From Aphrophora alni (lineage: Eukaryota > Arthropoda > Insecta > Hemiptera > Aphrophoridae), in the NCBI GenBank assembly GCA_963513935.1, contig OY740768.1, positions 62,848,786 through 62,912,785 on the forward strand: a DNA stretch of 64,000 nucleotides, written 5' to 3'. The notes under the pieces are model-generated. The model saw only the letters and a list, made by a program, of their open reading frames with translations. It did no database searches and was not told the origin of the DNA. Made by a program: the position numbers and the translations under genes. Shown in pieces: positions 41,501-54,550 of the stretch; the stretch's first letter is position 1, and each line of letters opens with the position of its first letter.

Positions 41501-42759
41501 CAATTTGCATGTATATGATAACTAGAGAAAATGTACCATGGTCCGAGATTAAAAACTACTATAATGACATACAACAAAAGTATATTTTATAATTATGTAA
41601 TAAATATCTTAGATAGAGTAAAAAACAGTCAATATACCAAAATTTGATGAAAAACAAACAACGATGAAGAAACGTTAGTGACAGATAAACATTATTTTTC
41701 AAAACCACTTTTCTGAAATGAAGATAAATTGATTTATCCACAAAAAATTAGACATCGATGATTTCACAGATCATAAGGCCTATGTCAGAAAGTAAAATTA
41801 TAAATTATTTTTAAACGTGAATGTTTGTATTTAATGACTTTAAGTTTTAAAACAGCTACAGATAATAGCATTGGATTAAACTCATTACACATAATGTCTA
41901 ATTAAGTTATTAATAATTGTGATATTTATTTCATAAAAAAACATTGATATCGCTTTTCTAATGTAATGCAAACCATTTTTAAAATGCTAACTTTTAATAA
42001 ATTCATATATATTTCAATGTGTAAGTTATCTAAAACTAAATCCATGTCGTAGTGTTTAAAACATTTTGTCTTTTACGTGTTTCAAAAAAAAATTTATAAT
42101 ATTACTAAATCCTCTGAGAAAAAAAGCTTGATGAATATTACATTGGACATTCATAAAAAATGTTAGCTATTATTTCAAAAGAAGAATAATTGTTTTGTAA
42201 TTTCCATATTTAATACTGATTTTTTTCAAATAATATATCAACTTGTATTTATCAAACCGAAATATGTATAATTTGTTATTTCTTTATTGAATATAGTACA
42301 TTTAAAAACGAATTGAGTTTCAAGAGTAATCTTTAAACTTGACTTATATTCGTCATTTAAGTTTTAATAAATTAAGTTCTATTATTTGAGGTTCTCTGTA
42401 TAGGCAACGTTATTGAGAAAAAACAGGACTTTAGATTTATAACGCTAAAAACAACCTCCTAAATTTTGTACACAACGACTTTCTATATTGGACATAAAAG
42501 AAGAAAAAGTGTAAAAGAAAGTTGTAAAATTGCTTTGTCGTTTGTTTTAATTTGCAAACTTGAAAAGTTTCGAGCATAGCGTTAGGAAAGTTTAATTTTA
42601 TCTTGTGCTTAAAAAAATAGAACAAGAATTAAAAATCTTCAAAGAATTATATCATGTTCTATTAATCTTAATAACAATAAATACAGTTTTCATTATAAAA
42701 AGTATTAATACAGATAAACTGTTACACCATTTTCATCAACTGTAATGCATAATGCAATA

Positions 42760-42760
<1 letters not shown>
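36737..42760. other. AT-rich non-coding stretch, nothing recognised
   Basis: No gene is recognised. The 80-codon frame 37185-37427 is rich in Phe, Leu and Ile, has no motif and is typical of AT-rich chance frames. A (TA)n tract at 38468-38517 is listed separately. A somewhat GC-richer patch lies at about 37530-37630, without coding signature. Confidence 0.55.
38468..38517. repeat. (TA)n microsatellite
   Basis: TA repeats with one TTA interruption near 38480. Confidence 0.95.

Positions 42761-42829
<69 letters not shown>
42761..42829. repeat. Compound (AAT)n-(AT)n microsatellite
   Basis: About twelve AAT units (42761-42796) pass directly into AT units (to 42829). Such compound arrays arise when one repeat seeds another. 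Confidence 0.96.
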
Positions 42830-42830
<1 letters not shown>

Positions 42831-43983
42831 CTTTTAATGCATAGATCTGTTATGAATATTTGTGCACTGTAAAAGTAGTGTTGACTTTTAAATAAGTTTG
42901 TATAAATGTAATTTTTGATACAATGATTGTTTTAAAATGGTCTAAAGACGTTTCCATAAATGTAACAGAATGATATGAAAATTGATCGTTTATGCTACGA
43001 TTCTAAAATAAATAAATCTTTATATTTTACCCAGTAACCATTTACTAGTCGAAATTGTAACAATTTTTACAACAACTAGTATTTTTGAAATATCTATGAC
43101 TAAAACCTTAAGTAAAATAATTTCAAAGTAAACCTTAAAGATAACATGTTTAAATGTAAAAAAATTAAGTTACTGTAGAATGTTTTTGAAAAAAAAAAAA
43201 AAAGAAAGGAAATATTGCTCAACGAACCTAAATTGTATTACCTTTTATTATATCGGAGTATAGATAGAATAACTGAGTTGATGAAGTACGTTTAATTTTC
43301 ATTATTAATTATCAATGAATTTATAACAGATTCATAATATTATAGCAGATTCATTGCAAACTTTGTTGTATATTTTAAAATTATCTTAAAATATAATAAC
43401 TTAAAACCCAAATTCAAACTTACTGGTAATTTACGCACAAAAATTTAATTAATAATAAAAGTTTATCGATTTACTTCCAAATTTAATAAGAATTGTTTAG
43501 TCGTTACTCGTCTCAATAAATGAACGTGAGATATTTTATTTTCTGTATGCAGTAAATCTGGTAAATCTGCTACATGAAAAAAAATATATAACACCATCTC
43601 AGTGTGGACACTTCAGACAGCACTGTCTGAGTATTCTTAGTACACACATACACCATATAACCCAACCAAGCACATTTTCAGGATTCGTAAGTGAATTGCT
43701 GACAAAGTGACTAACGAGTGCTTTGGGAAGATTCTTAGATCTACTCAGAACTTTCTGAGAACAACTTAAGCATTTTAAAAACCTTTACAAATATCTAAAA
43801 ACATATTTAATGTATTACAATTCCGCATAATTTGTTGAGAATATCTTGGCCATAATATGTATTAACCTTGTGATTTAAGTATGTGAACAAAGCACTTTTG
43901 GAGGACATGTTTGCATGTGGTGTATTTTTACACAACATTCACTCTATGTCTACATTTTAGAAATTCAAAATATGACACACATG
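42830..43983. other. AT-rich stretch with one small palindrome
   Basis: No gene is seen. TCAGACAG-CA-CTGTCTGA (43613-43630) is an 8-bp stem around two bases. An A-run lies at about 43190-43203. Confidence 0.5.
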
Positions 43984-44177
<194 letters not shown>

Positions 44178-44183
<6 letters not shown>

Positions 44184-45227
44184 TGTAATATATAACGTAA
44201 TTTCATTGTCATATTGTTACATAAAACCAACTTTATTATTACAAGATTTAAACAGACTACTTCTATATTTCTTATTACCTCTATATTGTTAGTTTTTATC
44301 AAATTTGCCCTTGTTTAGTATCGTTGATATTATTTTTTTAAGTACTTTTCAAATATTTGATAAAATTTCAGAAATTATGATTTGGGTAAAAAAGTTACTT
44401 AAGCTAGTGGGGAAGCTTATAGGCGACTAATTAGGTAAACAGCTGCGGGCGACGCCGAGTGCCGGTGAATGGCCCGGGCCTGTCCCAGGTAGTTGGAGGG
44501 TCAGGAGACAGGTTACTTCATACAGACTATAATAACTTCGCTACTTGAATCATCAGCATTTCTGGAAGTTATGAATCTGAGAGAAAAGGGATTTTAGAAC
44601 TTAATACTTGTCTTGGCTTGTGGTTTTTATAGATAAGGTTTCTGAACTAATGCGGCTTAAGACTAGTATATTATACAATATAAATCAAGATTTAATATAA
44701 GTTGAATTGGAGCTAATATTCATTATTTAGGTTCTCGCTAGGATGTATATAAGGTATTTTACAACATTATGTAAACCACTATGATACATTTGATATTTTT
44801 TTTCTATAATCTGGCGCTATGTATAACATAGTTTTAAATATTGCTAAGTCCTATTTTAACTCATAAACAAACGATATTTATATTGAAATTTAATACTATA
44901 TCTGATAAATGTACTACTTTTTTTCGAAAGTTTACATAATTAGTAAAATATTCTAATTGTAAACATAAATTGTAAAAAGATAAAGTCCTGTATATTTTTT
45001 AACGTAAGAGTTTCTCGAGTAGTGATTTTTTTGAAAACACATAGCTAATATTCTAGGTTGATAATAATTATTGCCTGTGGAAAGATAGCATTTTAAAAAT
45101 ACAATGTAGGCCTACTAAACCCGGTATAAATACACGGCGAATGCTTTCGATTATAGATTCATTTTTCCTGTGTTATCGTTTTACTTACCGACAAATAAGA
45201 AATATGATATATAACATAACTCAATAT

Positions 45228-45230
<3 letters not shown>
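44178..45230. other. AT-rich stretch enclosing a GC-rich island
   Basis: No gene is recognised. The island at 44447-44500 is described separately. Confidence 0.5.
44447..44500. other. Isolated GC- and CpG-rich island with GGCCCGGGCC palindrome
   Basis: About three quarters of the bases are G or C, counted over 44450-44499, in DNA that is otherwise near one quarter. It holds six CpG steps and the perfect 10-bp palindrome GGCCCGGGCC at 44471-44480. Short frames through it reach no recognised protein. It may be the GC-rich end of a transposable element or a small exon. Confidence 0.6.
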
Positions 45231-45281
<51 letters not shown>

Positions 45282-45283
45282 AT
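45231..45283. repeat. (TA)n microsatellite
   Basis: TA repeats with one TTTA interruption near 45266-45270. The Ile-Tyr frame over it is an artefact. Confidence 0.95.
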
Positions 45284-45855
45284 TAACTGCAATGCTCGAC
45301 TATTGAAAAAAGTTCTTTATAACTAATAAATAAAATTAAGTAAGTAAAGTAGTGAAGAATGTGTTATCGAAAAATTTAGATAATTTCAAAACTTCGAGTA
45401 GTTCCGCTACTGGAGATAGTGGATAGATGTAAGCGTATTATTAGTCTTGTTGTTACCGGCATATATCTTGGAAACAAAACAGAATAATTAAATACTTGTT
45501 TCATATTAAATAACATTGAAAAAACATAATATAAATATAACTTAACATAATCAAAAGTATTTAGTGTTTGTGAAATGAGACAACAATGGAGCAATAGAAA
45601 TGTGGGTTATAAGTTTCATGATATCCAAAATAAGTTGTTGTTTTTTCTTTCTAAATCTTCCAAAAAAATAGATTGATAAATTCCAAATAATAATAACTTT
45701 GTTATTCACTTTGAAAATTGCAGAAGGTTATGAATTATCAAAATTACCATTAACAAATTAGTATATAGGCCCAATTCATAAAACATAAATTAATTTTTTA
45801 TCCCTTCTCTGAATTTGTATATTCTTATAGTCCTACTATATTTTAGAAGTAATGT

Positions 45856-46176
45856 GTTGTTGTTAGTCAGTAGATGGTGTGTTGTTGTTAGTCAGTAGAT
45901 GGTGTGCTGGCGTTAGTCAGTAGATGGTGTGTTGGTGTTAGTCAGTAGATGGTGTGTTGGCGTTAGTCAGCAGATGTTATTGGTGTTAGTCAGTAGTTGG
46001 TGTGTTGGTGTTAGTCAGTAGATGGTGTTGGTTTTATTCAGTAGTTGGTGTGTTGGTGTTAGTCAGTAGATGGTGTGTTGATGTTAGTCAGTAGTTGGTG
46101 TGTTGGTGATAGTCGGTAGTTGGTGTGTTGGTGTTAGTTAGTAGTTGGTGTGTTGGTGTTAGTCTGTAATTGGTGG
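45856..46176. repeat. 25-bp minisatellite, 13 copies
   Basis: Thirteen units share the core TTAGTCAGTAG followed by a GGTGTGTTGGTG-like part. Nine are 25 bp and four (units 5-8) are 24 bp, giving 321 bp. Variants are shared between units: GATGG in early ones, GTTGG in later ones. The + strand is rich in G and T and poor in C. No open frame or flanking gene explains it. Confidence 0.95.
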
Positions 46177-49100
46177 CAAATGATTCTAAACATATTAACT
46201 CTGTTTTCGAGTAGGCTGTGATACTCTCGTTTTAATTTGTACAAGCAACAACCTAAAAGAAATATCTTTTGTTCAACAATTTGAAAACTAAAAAAAAACT
46301 GAATTATTATGTATAAATTTTATAAAGGAATAGTATATTGAATTGTAAATAGTTGATATAGTCTTTGCTTGTTTATTTGTATTATGTAATATATTCTAAT
46401 AATTTGCATAATATTTAAGTATATCTTCTAAACTGTTTATTGCAAAAAAATTGTTTTATATTTTTCATCCATTAAATTTAAAATTACTTTAATCCCATCA
46501 GACTTGATTTGGTTTTTAATTATGTAAAGAGTATTTGTTTAATTTATACTTTAAAGTGTAAAGTTTTAATTATTTTTATGACAAAATACGTGTTTGAAAT
46601 GTATACATTAAAAAAAATATAGATTAGCAAACCGGATTTTGTTTTTGTTTTTTTTTTCGTTGTGCCTATTGATTTGCAATTGATATTTCAATTACGATAT
46701 ATTCTATTTATGTTATTGACCATTGTGAAACACATTTTAGTTGAATTTTAAGCACTATTCAAAACTGGCAATGGGCGCTATAAGCTAAATATTTATTCCC
46801 ATGACTGAAATTTATTTCAACTCATAGGCAAAACTCAGCATATTTTAACATTATTATAAGTTAAATGTAATTATTACACAGCTATAAGTCTACTTGAAAC
46901 GAAATTGAAAATATATTTACTTTAGAATAAAAAGTGTATATCAAATTACTAAGATTGATTTCTGAATGGCATTCATTAAAAAAAGTTCATTGTTCTAAAA
47001 TCTAAATTGGTTTATGTCTTTAGTTTAATAGTTAAGAATTGGAGTTCCATTTAGACGGGTTCTATATTCCTAAGTTCGAATATTACTTTTAATTTGGACA
47101 TGTAAATGAATTTAGATATTTCCTATACGCAGAGAAGTTCATTACAGTTGACAAAAGTTTTGTTCACAATACTTTAATTTCTATTTCGGTATAAGGTAAA
47201 ACGTCTGTTACATAAACAGTTTATTTAATATAAAACTACTTTGGTAAAGTTTTAAAAATAACTTCATTGTCTAAATAATAGTTTATATATAACACATAAC
47301 TACTTTTCAATAGTTAGTCATTTTACTATAAAACAATTTTACAAGGAAATTGTCAGATGTTACCATTTGTATAAAAAGATAATATTTTTCGTACTAGTTT
47401 AATCATTAACTTCGGTTAAAAGATTGTATAAAACTAGCTTTTGAAAATCATTGCTTTTTCCTTAACAGTCCATATCTATAAATTGTTTTTTTTTCAATTT
47501 TACGTGTTCTTATCTATCGTTTTTAAACCCTGAATAAACCTCAGGGCTCATGGTTTGGCAATCCAAAGAAACCTATTCTCTACACCTTTTTTAACGTAAT
47601 ATTATAAATACTTTTTTTTCTTTTTACCTATCAGATATGTTTTGAAATACTGCGACGTCGACGCTATTTGAGTAGTAGAGGAATAGGAGTCTTTGTTGTA
47701 TGGTATTTTTTGTATATATTTGCTTGACGATATCGATAAAAGTTAAATTCTATAAGGAATGGAAGAATTGCATTGATTTTAAATATACGATTAAAGGTTA
47801 TTTAATTAGTGGTTTTCGGACTGATTCCTGCCTGTCTTGTGCATTATTTAAATATAGTAAGTGACATATATGGAGAGCATTTAAGTAGATTATATTAAAA
47901 AAATTATTAATTGATTAGGATTAATTTTACAATAAAATAATTATAAGTAAATTATAACCCTAAAACTAGCTAAAATATATATAATTGATAAATTGAACTC
48001 TTTCTGTTAAAATAACCATTGTAAGTAAATCTTATTTTCATAACAAATGCATAGTTTTACGCCAGATACATATAATATGGTTTTGTATATTTTTTAAATC
48101 TTTTTCACATACAAAATTGAATTAAATTATAGAAATAAAATTATTTTAAATAATTCTTACGTTTAGAAATTTTGGTGCTAGCGTTACTTTCTCACACAAT
48201 TATTTAAAATTATTAATTCATTGCTGTCATTAATTACGATTTCTAATAGTCATAATAACAACAAAAATATTCGTAGAAATTACAAATGAAAAATTGGATG
48301 TTCTTAGTAGTGTATTTTTACTACTCTTAGTTCGGAAATTAGCAATTAAATCGCGAAATCTAACATCAATTATTCATTTGATGGATGAAAATGGTTTTAT
48401 GGGATACTAATAAGGGTAAAACTTTATGAATATTCAGTTGAGGTACACCTATTGTAAACACCTGTCAACAGCTCTCTCCTACAGCCCTATGCGTATGGGT
48501 GGGAATACAAATTGATTCAAAATTTCACCGCAATATTTTAGAACTGATTTAATGAGTAAAAAAAGACATTTATATAAACAGGTTCTCTATTCGTTTTCTA
48601 GTTACGGCTATTGAATTATTTCTCCTTAATTTGTACTCCAAGAATTAATGAAGTATTACTCTAATTCTTGGGACATAAATTAGATAACAATTTTGGTATT
48701 TAAAACTTTTCCATCTAAAAAAATGTATTAAATAAAAATTTATAATATATCTTCAGTAATATCCGAGAAAGGTAAAATATATACAAATTGGAATCGAAAA
48801 CGCACTTCTATATTTTAGATGTAAAATAACTTTGTTTAATAGCTAAGTGTAAGTCTTTGAAGATAAAATGTGGTCATAAAAATCTCTGAAAATTTATCTA
48901 AATAAAATTAATATAAAACAAATGCAAGTTACATATATTTGTTGTTTATGATGAAAACAATACGGGTAATGTTATGAAGAACATTTGTATTACGTTTAAA
49001 ACCCTAATGATTCTCTGCTACAATTTATTCGCTTAAAAAAAAAAAAAAAAGTCAAATTTATATATTATCTTATTGCTGGAAAGTAATATTATTACCCTGT

Positions 49101-51029
49101 ATAACTTTATTGTTTTTAAATTGTGGAACTCCCATTAAAAAAAAAAAAGAAAATTTCAAATAACTGGTAATAAGTAACGGGATACATACTATTTAGAAAT
49201 TATAATTTTATTTTAAACAGATTCAATATATTTTAATATACCAGAATATTATAGTTATTATTTCTACCAAAATATATACTACTACATTTCGATACAATTG
49301 GTTCTGACAACCATTTTGGTTTTATTTTGAAATTTGATTAACACGACAGTAATTTCATTTTAATGTCGTGATAAATTCATTATATAAAACAATCTTTTTT
49401 TTTTTAAATCAATATTTAGGTTGAATGGGATGACGGTAAATAAACGACTTCACTCAGTTTTTCAGATGCTATACAAACTACCCATATGTACCAGTAACTC
49501 GAAACTGATTTCTCAAACAGGAAGGTTATCAGAAGTATAATTTTGGATTTCAAAACGTGAGTTGAGAATAAATAGAAAGTGGTATTAATCCGTGAAAACT
49601 TAAAAAATGTTAGTTTATTAATTAAGTGAATAGCTGTAGTGTTTGAACTTGAATTTATATCTTAGCTTTTCTCTTGACAATAGCTAATTCTCAGCCACAA
49701 AGCTCTATACATTCTAGATGTTATCCACATCGGAATTATAATAAGTACACAGACGGTTGAATAGTCTGACACAATAAAACATATTTTTAAAAGAAATTTT
49801 TAGATTTAAAATGATACTTATCGTACAATATTTACTTATTTATTTTAATATACATAATGTATTATATCTTGTTTCTACAGAGAACTATACATTTGGTTGT
49901 ATACAGCTCTATCCACATGGATTACATGAAAATTTTCATTTTTATGAAAATACTTAATTAATACATCCATAATGTAACATTCTAATAATATGTATGTATG
50001 TAAAAGGTTTTATTTTATTTTATCTTGATTTAATTTTAGATATATCTGGCTCTTTAAAAATTACTTGTCAGATATATCTCAAAATGCTTATTTCAGATAA
50101 TTTCCAATTTAGGATTTTCTACTAATTAAATCATAGTATTTAGTTCAAATACTTGATGTAAAGTTTAATTTTTTTTTCTCTGAATGTGATTGTATTATAT
50201 TGACGTTTATTTGATATAATTTTTTTTAAATTTACTGTTTATGATTTGGCCTTATTGATATGCAGTTTTTGATTTTAATGTAATTTCAGTTTTATTATTA
50301 ATTGGTTGTTTTTTATTATAATATTTGATTATCTCCTTGACATAAATTTGAAATTACAAACAACTTACATAGTACTTTGATTTTCTGTTCTTACTATATT
50401 GAGTTTCACTTAACTCCATACACTTTTCTCAATTAATAATTTTGTTTATCGATTAAATATTTAAATTTATAACTTAACACTTATTATTTGATCTTGAACG
50501 CCACATTATTTTTTATTTAAGAAGTAGTTTATTTTTTGAATGTTAATACGTTTTATTTTTAGAAATATCCAGTTATCACGTTTGGTTGGATTGATGATTG
50601 TAAAATGAATGAGACCAAGTTTTTAAGCTTCACCACCTCTCATTAATAACGAGGTAAAAAATTGTCCATGAACTTTGTTTTCAATATGGACTTTATTGGT
50701 TAACATATCGCGACACTGCTTCTGATTGGATTTTCTATTTTATAAAAATTCATAGGGCAAAATAATTTAATATTGGGTGGGAGATAGGTTTATTGGGCGT
50801 TATAGGGTGTGGTTATTAATTATGATGAGTTCATGGATCTTTTTGTATGTGGGTTAAAACAGCGAGTATCAACTGGACCCAGGACTACATTATTACACAA
50901 GCATAGTCCAAAAAGCACCGATGAGCTATTACATGGTAAAATTATAATTAACTGTAACCATTAAACTACAATTAACTGAACTACATATTATTTATATTAT
51001 TGAAGGGATGGACTCTAAGACATTTGTGG
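46177..51029. other. AT-rich non-coding stretch
   Basis: No gene is recognised. A weak tRNA-like pair of box A and box B motifs occurs at 47021-47082 (see findings). A-runs lie at about 49037-49051 and 49137-49148. Confidence 0.5.
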
Positions 51030-51044
51030 TCAGTAACTAACAAT

Positions 51045-51810
51045 GGCTAATTAATACCTACTATAAATGGTTCGAAAGAAAGGAAAATAAAGATTATTGA
51101 GCATGGGTCTTTACTCAAGGTTATTGTATTCAGCACCCATGTGGGCGGAGGCCATGCAAAAGGAGTGTAAAAGGATGACGTTGGCATTAATTCAAAAATG
51201 CATGGCTTTGAAGATTATATCAGCCTATCGCACTGTTTTATGCAATGCAGTACTAGTGCTATCGAGTACTCCTCCATTAAAGTTTCTGCCACAAGAAAAA
51301 AAAAAAGATGTATACTTAAGCCTTAACAATCAAACAAGAGAACGATTCACAGTCTCAGGGTGCTGTAAAGATGGGAAAGAGAAGAAAACTAACGACGAAA
51401 TGGCAGAGGAGATGGAATGAGGAGACGAAAGGTATGGACGTATAAAAGGTATGGAAAGATGGACGTATAAACTGATACTAATATTGAAAGACTGGTTAGG
51501 AAGAGAACATGGAGAGGTAAACTTCTAGGAACTTACAGGCCAATGATGTTTTTAATAATATTTAAAGAAGTGCGAAATTGTTCAAAATTAATCCTGCGTG
51601 TTCTGCTATAGTGATATAGATGATGCCGTGCACACTATGTTTGATTGTGTCGCTTTTCAAAGTAATAATATTCAGATGAATAATATATTATAACAAGGAC
51701 TCTCAGAAGAAAATATTGTGACATTTATGATAAGGTCAAACGAGATATGGTGTACTATAGATAACAACGTTATTGTCATTTTGAAAAGGAAGCAAGGAAA
51801 TTTAACGTTT
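51045..51810 (+). pseudogene. LINE ORF2 C-terminal relic (R1/I-like non-LTR retrotransposon)
   Basis: Fragments in three frames follow the order of the post-RT part of a non-LTR retrotransposon ORF2. LIPTINGSKERKIKII (from 51051) is followed after a frameshift by SRLLYSAPMWAEAM ... MALKIISAYRTV (about 51112-51238), like the usual LLYGAPVWA ... ALRVISAYRTVS. Then TKWQRRWNEETKG (frame 2, from 51392) and RWTYKLI ... WLGREHGEVNF (about 51456-51524). A zinc-binding motif C-x2-C-x8-H-x4-C lies at 51595-51648. LSEENIVTFMIRSNEIW (about 51700-51750) closes the domain. Many stops, frameshifts and a small duplication show it is long dead. An ORF of 107 codons (51097-51420) covers only part. The N-terminal endonuclease and RT core are absent, as expected for a 5'-truncated LINE. 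Clade assignment is tentative. Confidence 0.8.
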
Positions 51811-51980
51811 TTAGTAATAGATAAAAATGAGCATGATAGCTAATCCAATTGCTTCGCGGCGAATTCCGCAGTAGAATTACTAAAGCGAGGTTATGTGGGG
51901 AGGAGGGGTTTCCGACAATACCTGGAAGAAAGGCCCCAAGTGAGACAAGTCCATGATGGATTTCCCGTTCTCAATTAAAA
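51811..51980 (+). mobile_element. Likely 3' untranslated end of the LINE relic
   Basis: A GC-elevated stretch follows the ORF2 relic, with GGGGAGGAGGGG-type runs at 51897-51909, and then drops abruptly to AT-rich sequence at about 51980. It is placed here by adjacency and composition only. No poly-A tail or target duplication is clear. Confidence 0.4.
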
Positions 51981-51984
51981 TATA

Positions 51985-54503
51985 GAAACAAAAAAATTAA
52001 CACGATATTATTTCTATATAGTTGTAATCTCAATCAACCCATTAAATTGTATAAATATTTTGCCCTACTAAACTATCAAGAGGAATTTTATATTTTCATC
52101 ATTTACCAAGTTTATGAAATGTTCATAACCAGGAACAAATTATTTGGAATGTAATGAAAAGATATATTTATTTAAAAGTATAATTTTATATTATTCTAGG
52201 GGAAGTAATTACTTTATTTAAAACATGCAAACTACAATTAAAATTATATCTAAATATTAAATATAATGCAAATAAATTGTATTATATTACATTGAGGAAA
52301 AACAAGAATTAAGGTCTGTAAAAACAAAATTGTAACCAAAATTAAATGTTATTGGTTCTAAACACGCTTTTCTTTAATTTACGGTATTTGGATAGTTGGA
52401 TGTTATTTTACTAATAATATCTCAGTTATGTGTTTTACATAAGGCTAATAAACGTTAATACAAACATATTACATTAAGGTACTAATACCTTAGATATAGG
52501 TTACAACGGTGTTCCAGATAATTAACTAGAATAAGGCACTTTACGTGCGTGAAATATTAATGAAGGATGTAAAGTGGTTCGTAAATGAAGAGTGAGTTAG
52601 TATCATATAAAACACAAAATAAAGGGTGCAAACATAATCTGGTGATACACAAATAACGGCTTTTGTATTTTCATTACAATTTCTAATAGTTTGACAATAT
52701 TTCTCAAAATAATGTGTAATTGATATTTAATAAAATCAAATATAAAAGTATTTTTAAATAAAAAAGTTGTAACGAAGATTGAAACCACGTCCGCTGAATA
52801 CGTAGTTGCAGTGAATATGTGGGTCATAAAGATGTGTAGGACTGATTTCATTTATGTTCACTTCATTAGGGATTATATTATTTAATATACATTCTGACCC
52901 CCGATTAATTATCTAAACTTTGTGCAATTGAGTGAAATATTTTTGTTATACATCAGTTAACGTTTCATACAATATTGATCATTATTATACATTATAGTCA
53001 TAAAAAAAGAAGAAATAACATCTAACCACAAAATTTACATTTTACACAAACATTATTTTAATCAATTATTTAAATTTAATTTACAATTATCAAATTTATT
53101 CACACTCAAAATTTTTAACGTGAAGTATAAGTTCTTTTAATTATATAAATTATTTGTAATTATTTCTGCCACAGCTAAGTTCTTTCTGCCACTGCCACTG
53201 TATACGCTATGTGTTCTTTCAATTTATTGTTTTATATACTATAGACATATAACACAGGAGAGGGATTTTAAATGTGTTCGAAAAGTTTAATTGATTTTGG
53301 AATGTATATAAAAAAAAAGTCTTTAATAAATTAATTTAAATTTATAGCTCTATATATGATTCAAATGTGTTTAAACTCAATAAAGAATATTGTTAATTAA
53401 ATTTTGTCTTCTACTTTATTTAATTGTTGTATATTAGTTCATAACCTATATAATGTATAATTTAGATGTCTTATACCAATTTGACGAAGAAAGCTGTTCA
53501 ATATTTAAAATCTATATAAATGGTTTTCCAAAAGTACGCACACAAACTTTATACCTCTTGTCTTTTCTGAAGGTAGCTTCATACTGAAACACGCGGTCAC
53601 TTCGAACTTCACGGTTCGGTCAGTATCAATTTCTAACATTCATCTATGTTTTGCTTTCCATTGGATAACGTATGCTTTCGTAATGTATCACTCCGCCATC
53701 TGTGCTGTGATTGGTAGTTTCTTAACCTTACTCTTCTTTGTTGGAGATACGATCAATCGTAGTTCATTTTTATATTAATTTATTACCCCATTTAAGTGTA
53801 ATGTGGCAAAACAATTTCAATTTTGGATTAGTTATTTATATTTTGAACATGTTTGTTTTTTAAATTTTAATTTAATAGATATATTAGGGCCTATATAAAA
53901 TGCTTTGACGCGGTTATACTCTAGTTTTGAGATATGACTAATTTCTACTCTGTTCAACTTTTAACATATATGGCTAATTCAGTATTCACATTCTAACCTA
54001 CATTTTCCTTTTATTTATTCATGTGAATAACTTTTGGTGTTTTTTATTCAAAATCTATTCTATTTTTTACAAATGTTTTCTTTGAGATAACCTTATTATC
54101 AGGTTACCTTAAAAATATTACATATTTTCTTATTGGATAAAATATCTTACGTCTACTTTCTGTCTAACCTCAAATATTCATAATTGTGTTAACTTTCATG
54201 GTATTCCTAAATCATGAAATATTGTGTTGAAGCCTGTTGAAAAATCTCTTATTCTAGGCCCATAACCTATTACATTTATCTCTTACATAGACTACTTTTG
54301 GGTGAGTAATTACTTTAAGCTAGTATGTATTGTGCATTTCTAGGCTCTATGTGTTATCCTTATTATGTATCATTACATACATTCGAAACTATAATATACT
54401 ACACTATATAAATTGTTTTAAGTTGCAATCGATATTGTCATCTCACCATAATAAGTAACTAAATATATTTCTTTATAAATAGTATTTGGAAGACTGATAT
54501 TTG

Positions 54504-54505
<2 letters not shown>
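51985..54505. other. AT-rich non-coding stretch
   Basis: No gene is recognised. The patch at about 53555-53760 is GC-richer, with CGCCATCT at 53693-53700, but gives no coding signature. The minus-strand frame 52603-52851 is hydrophobic AT-rich chance sequence. Confidence 0.5.

Positions 54506-54546
<41 letters not shown>
54506..54546. repeat. (TA)n microsatellite
   Basis: Pure TA tract. The minus-strand Ile-Tyr frame across it is an artefact. Confidence 0.96.

Positions 54547-54550
<4 letters not shown>

Noticed and set aside
53555..53760. Possible inverted repeat (ATACTGA facing TCAGTAT) and CGCCATCT, suggesting a TE or promoter
   Set aside because: The arms are only about 7 bp and no other element feature supports either reading.
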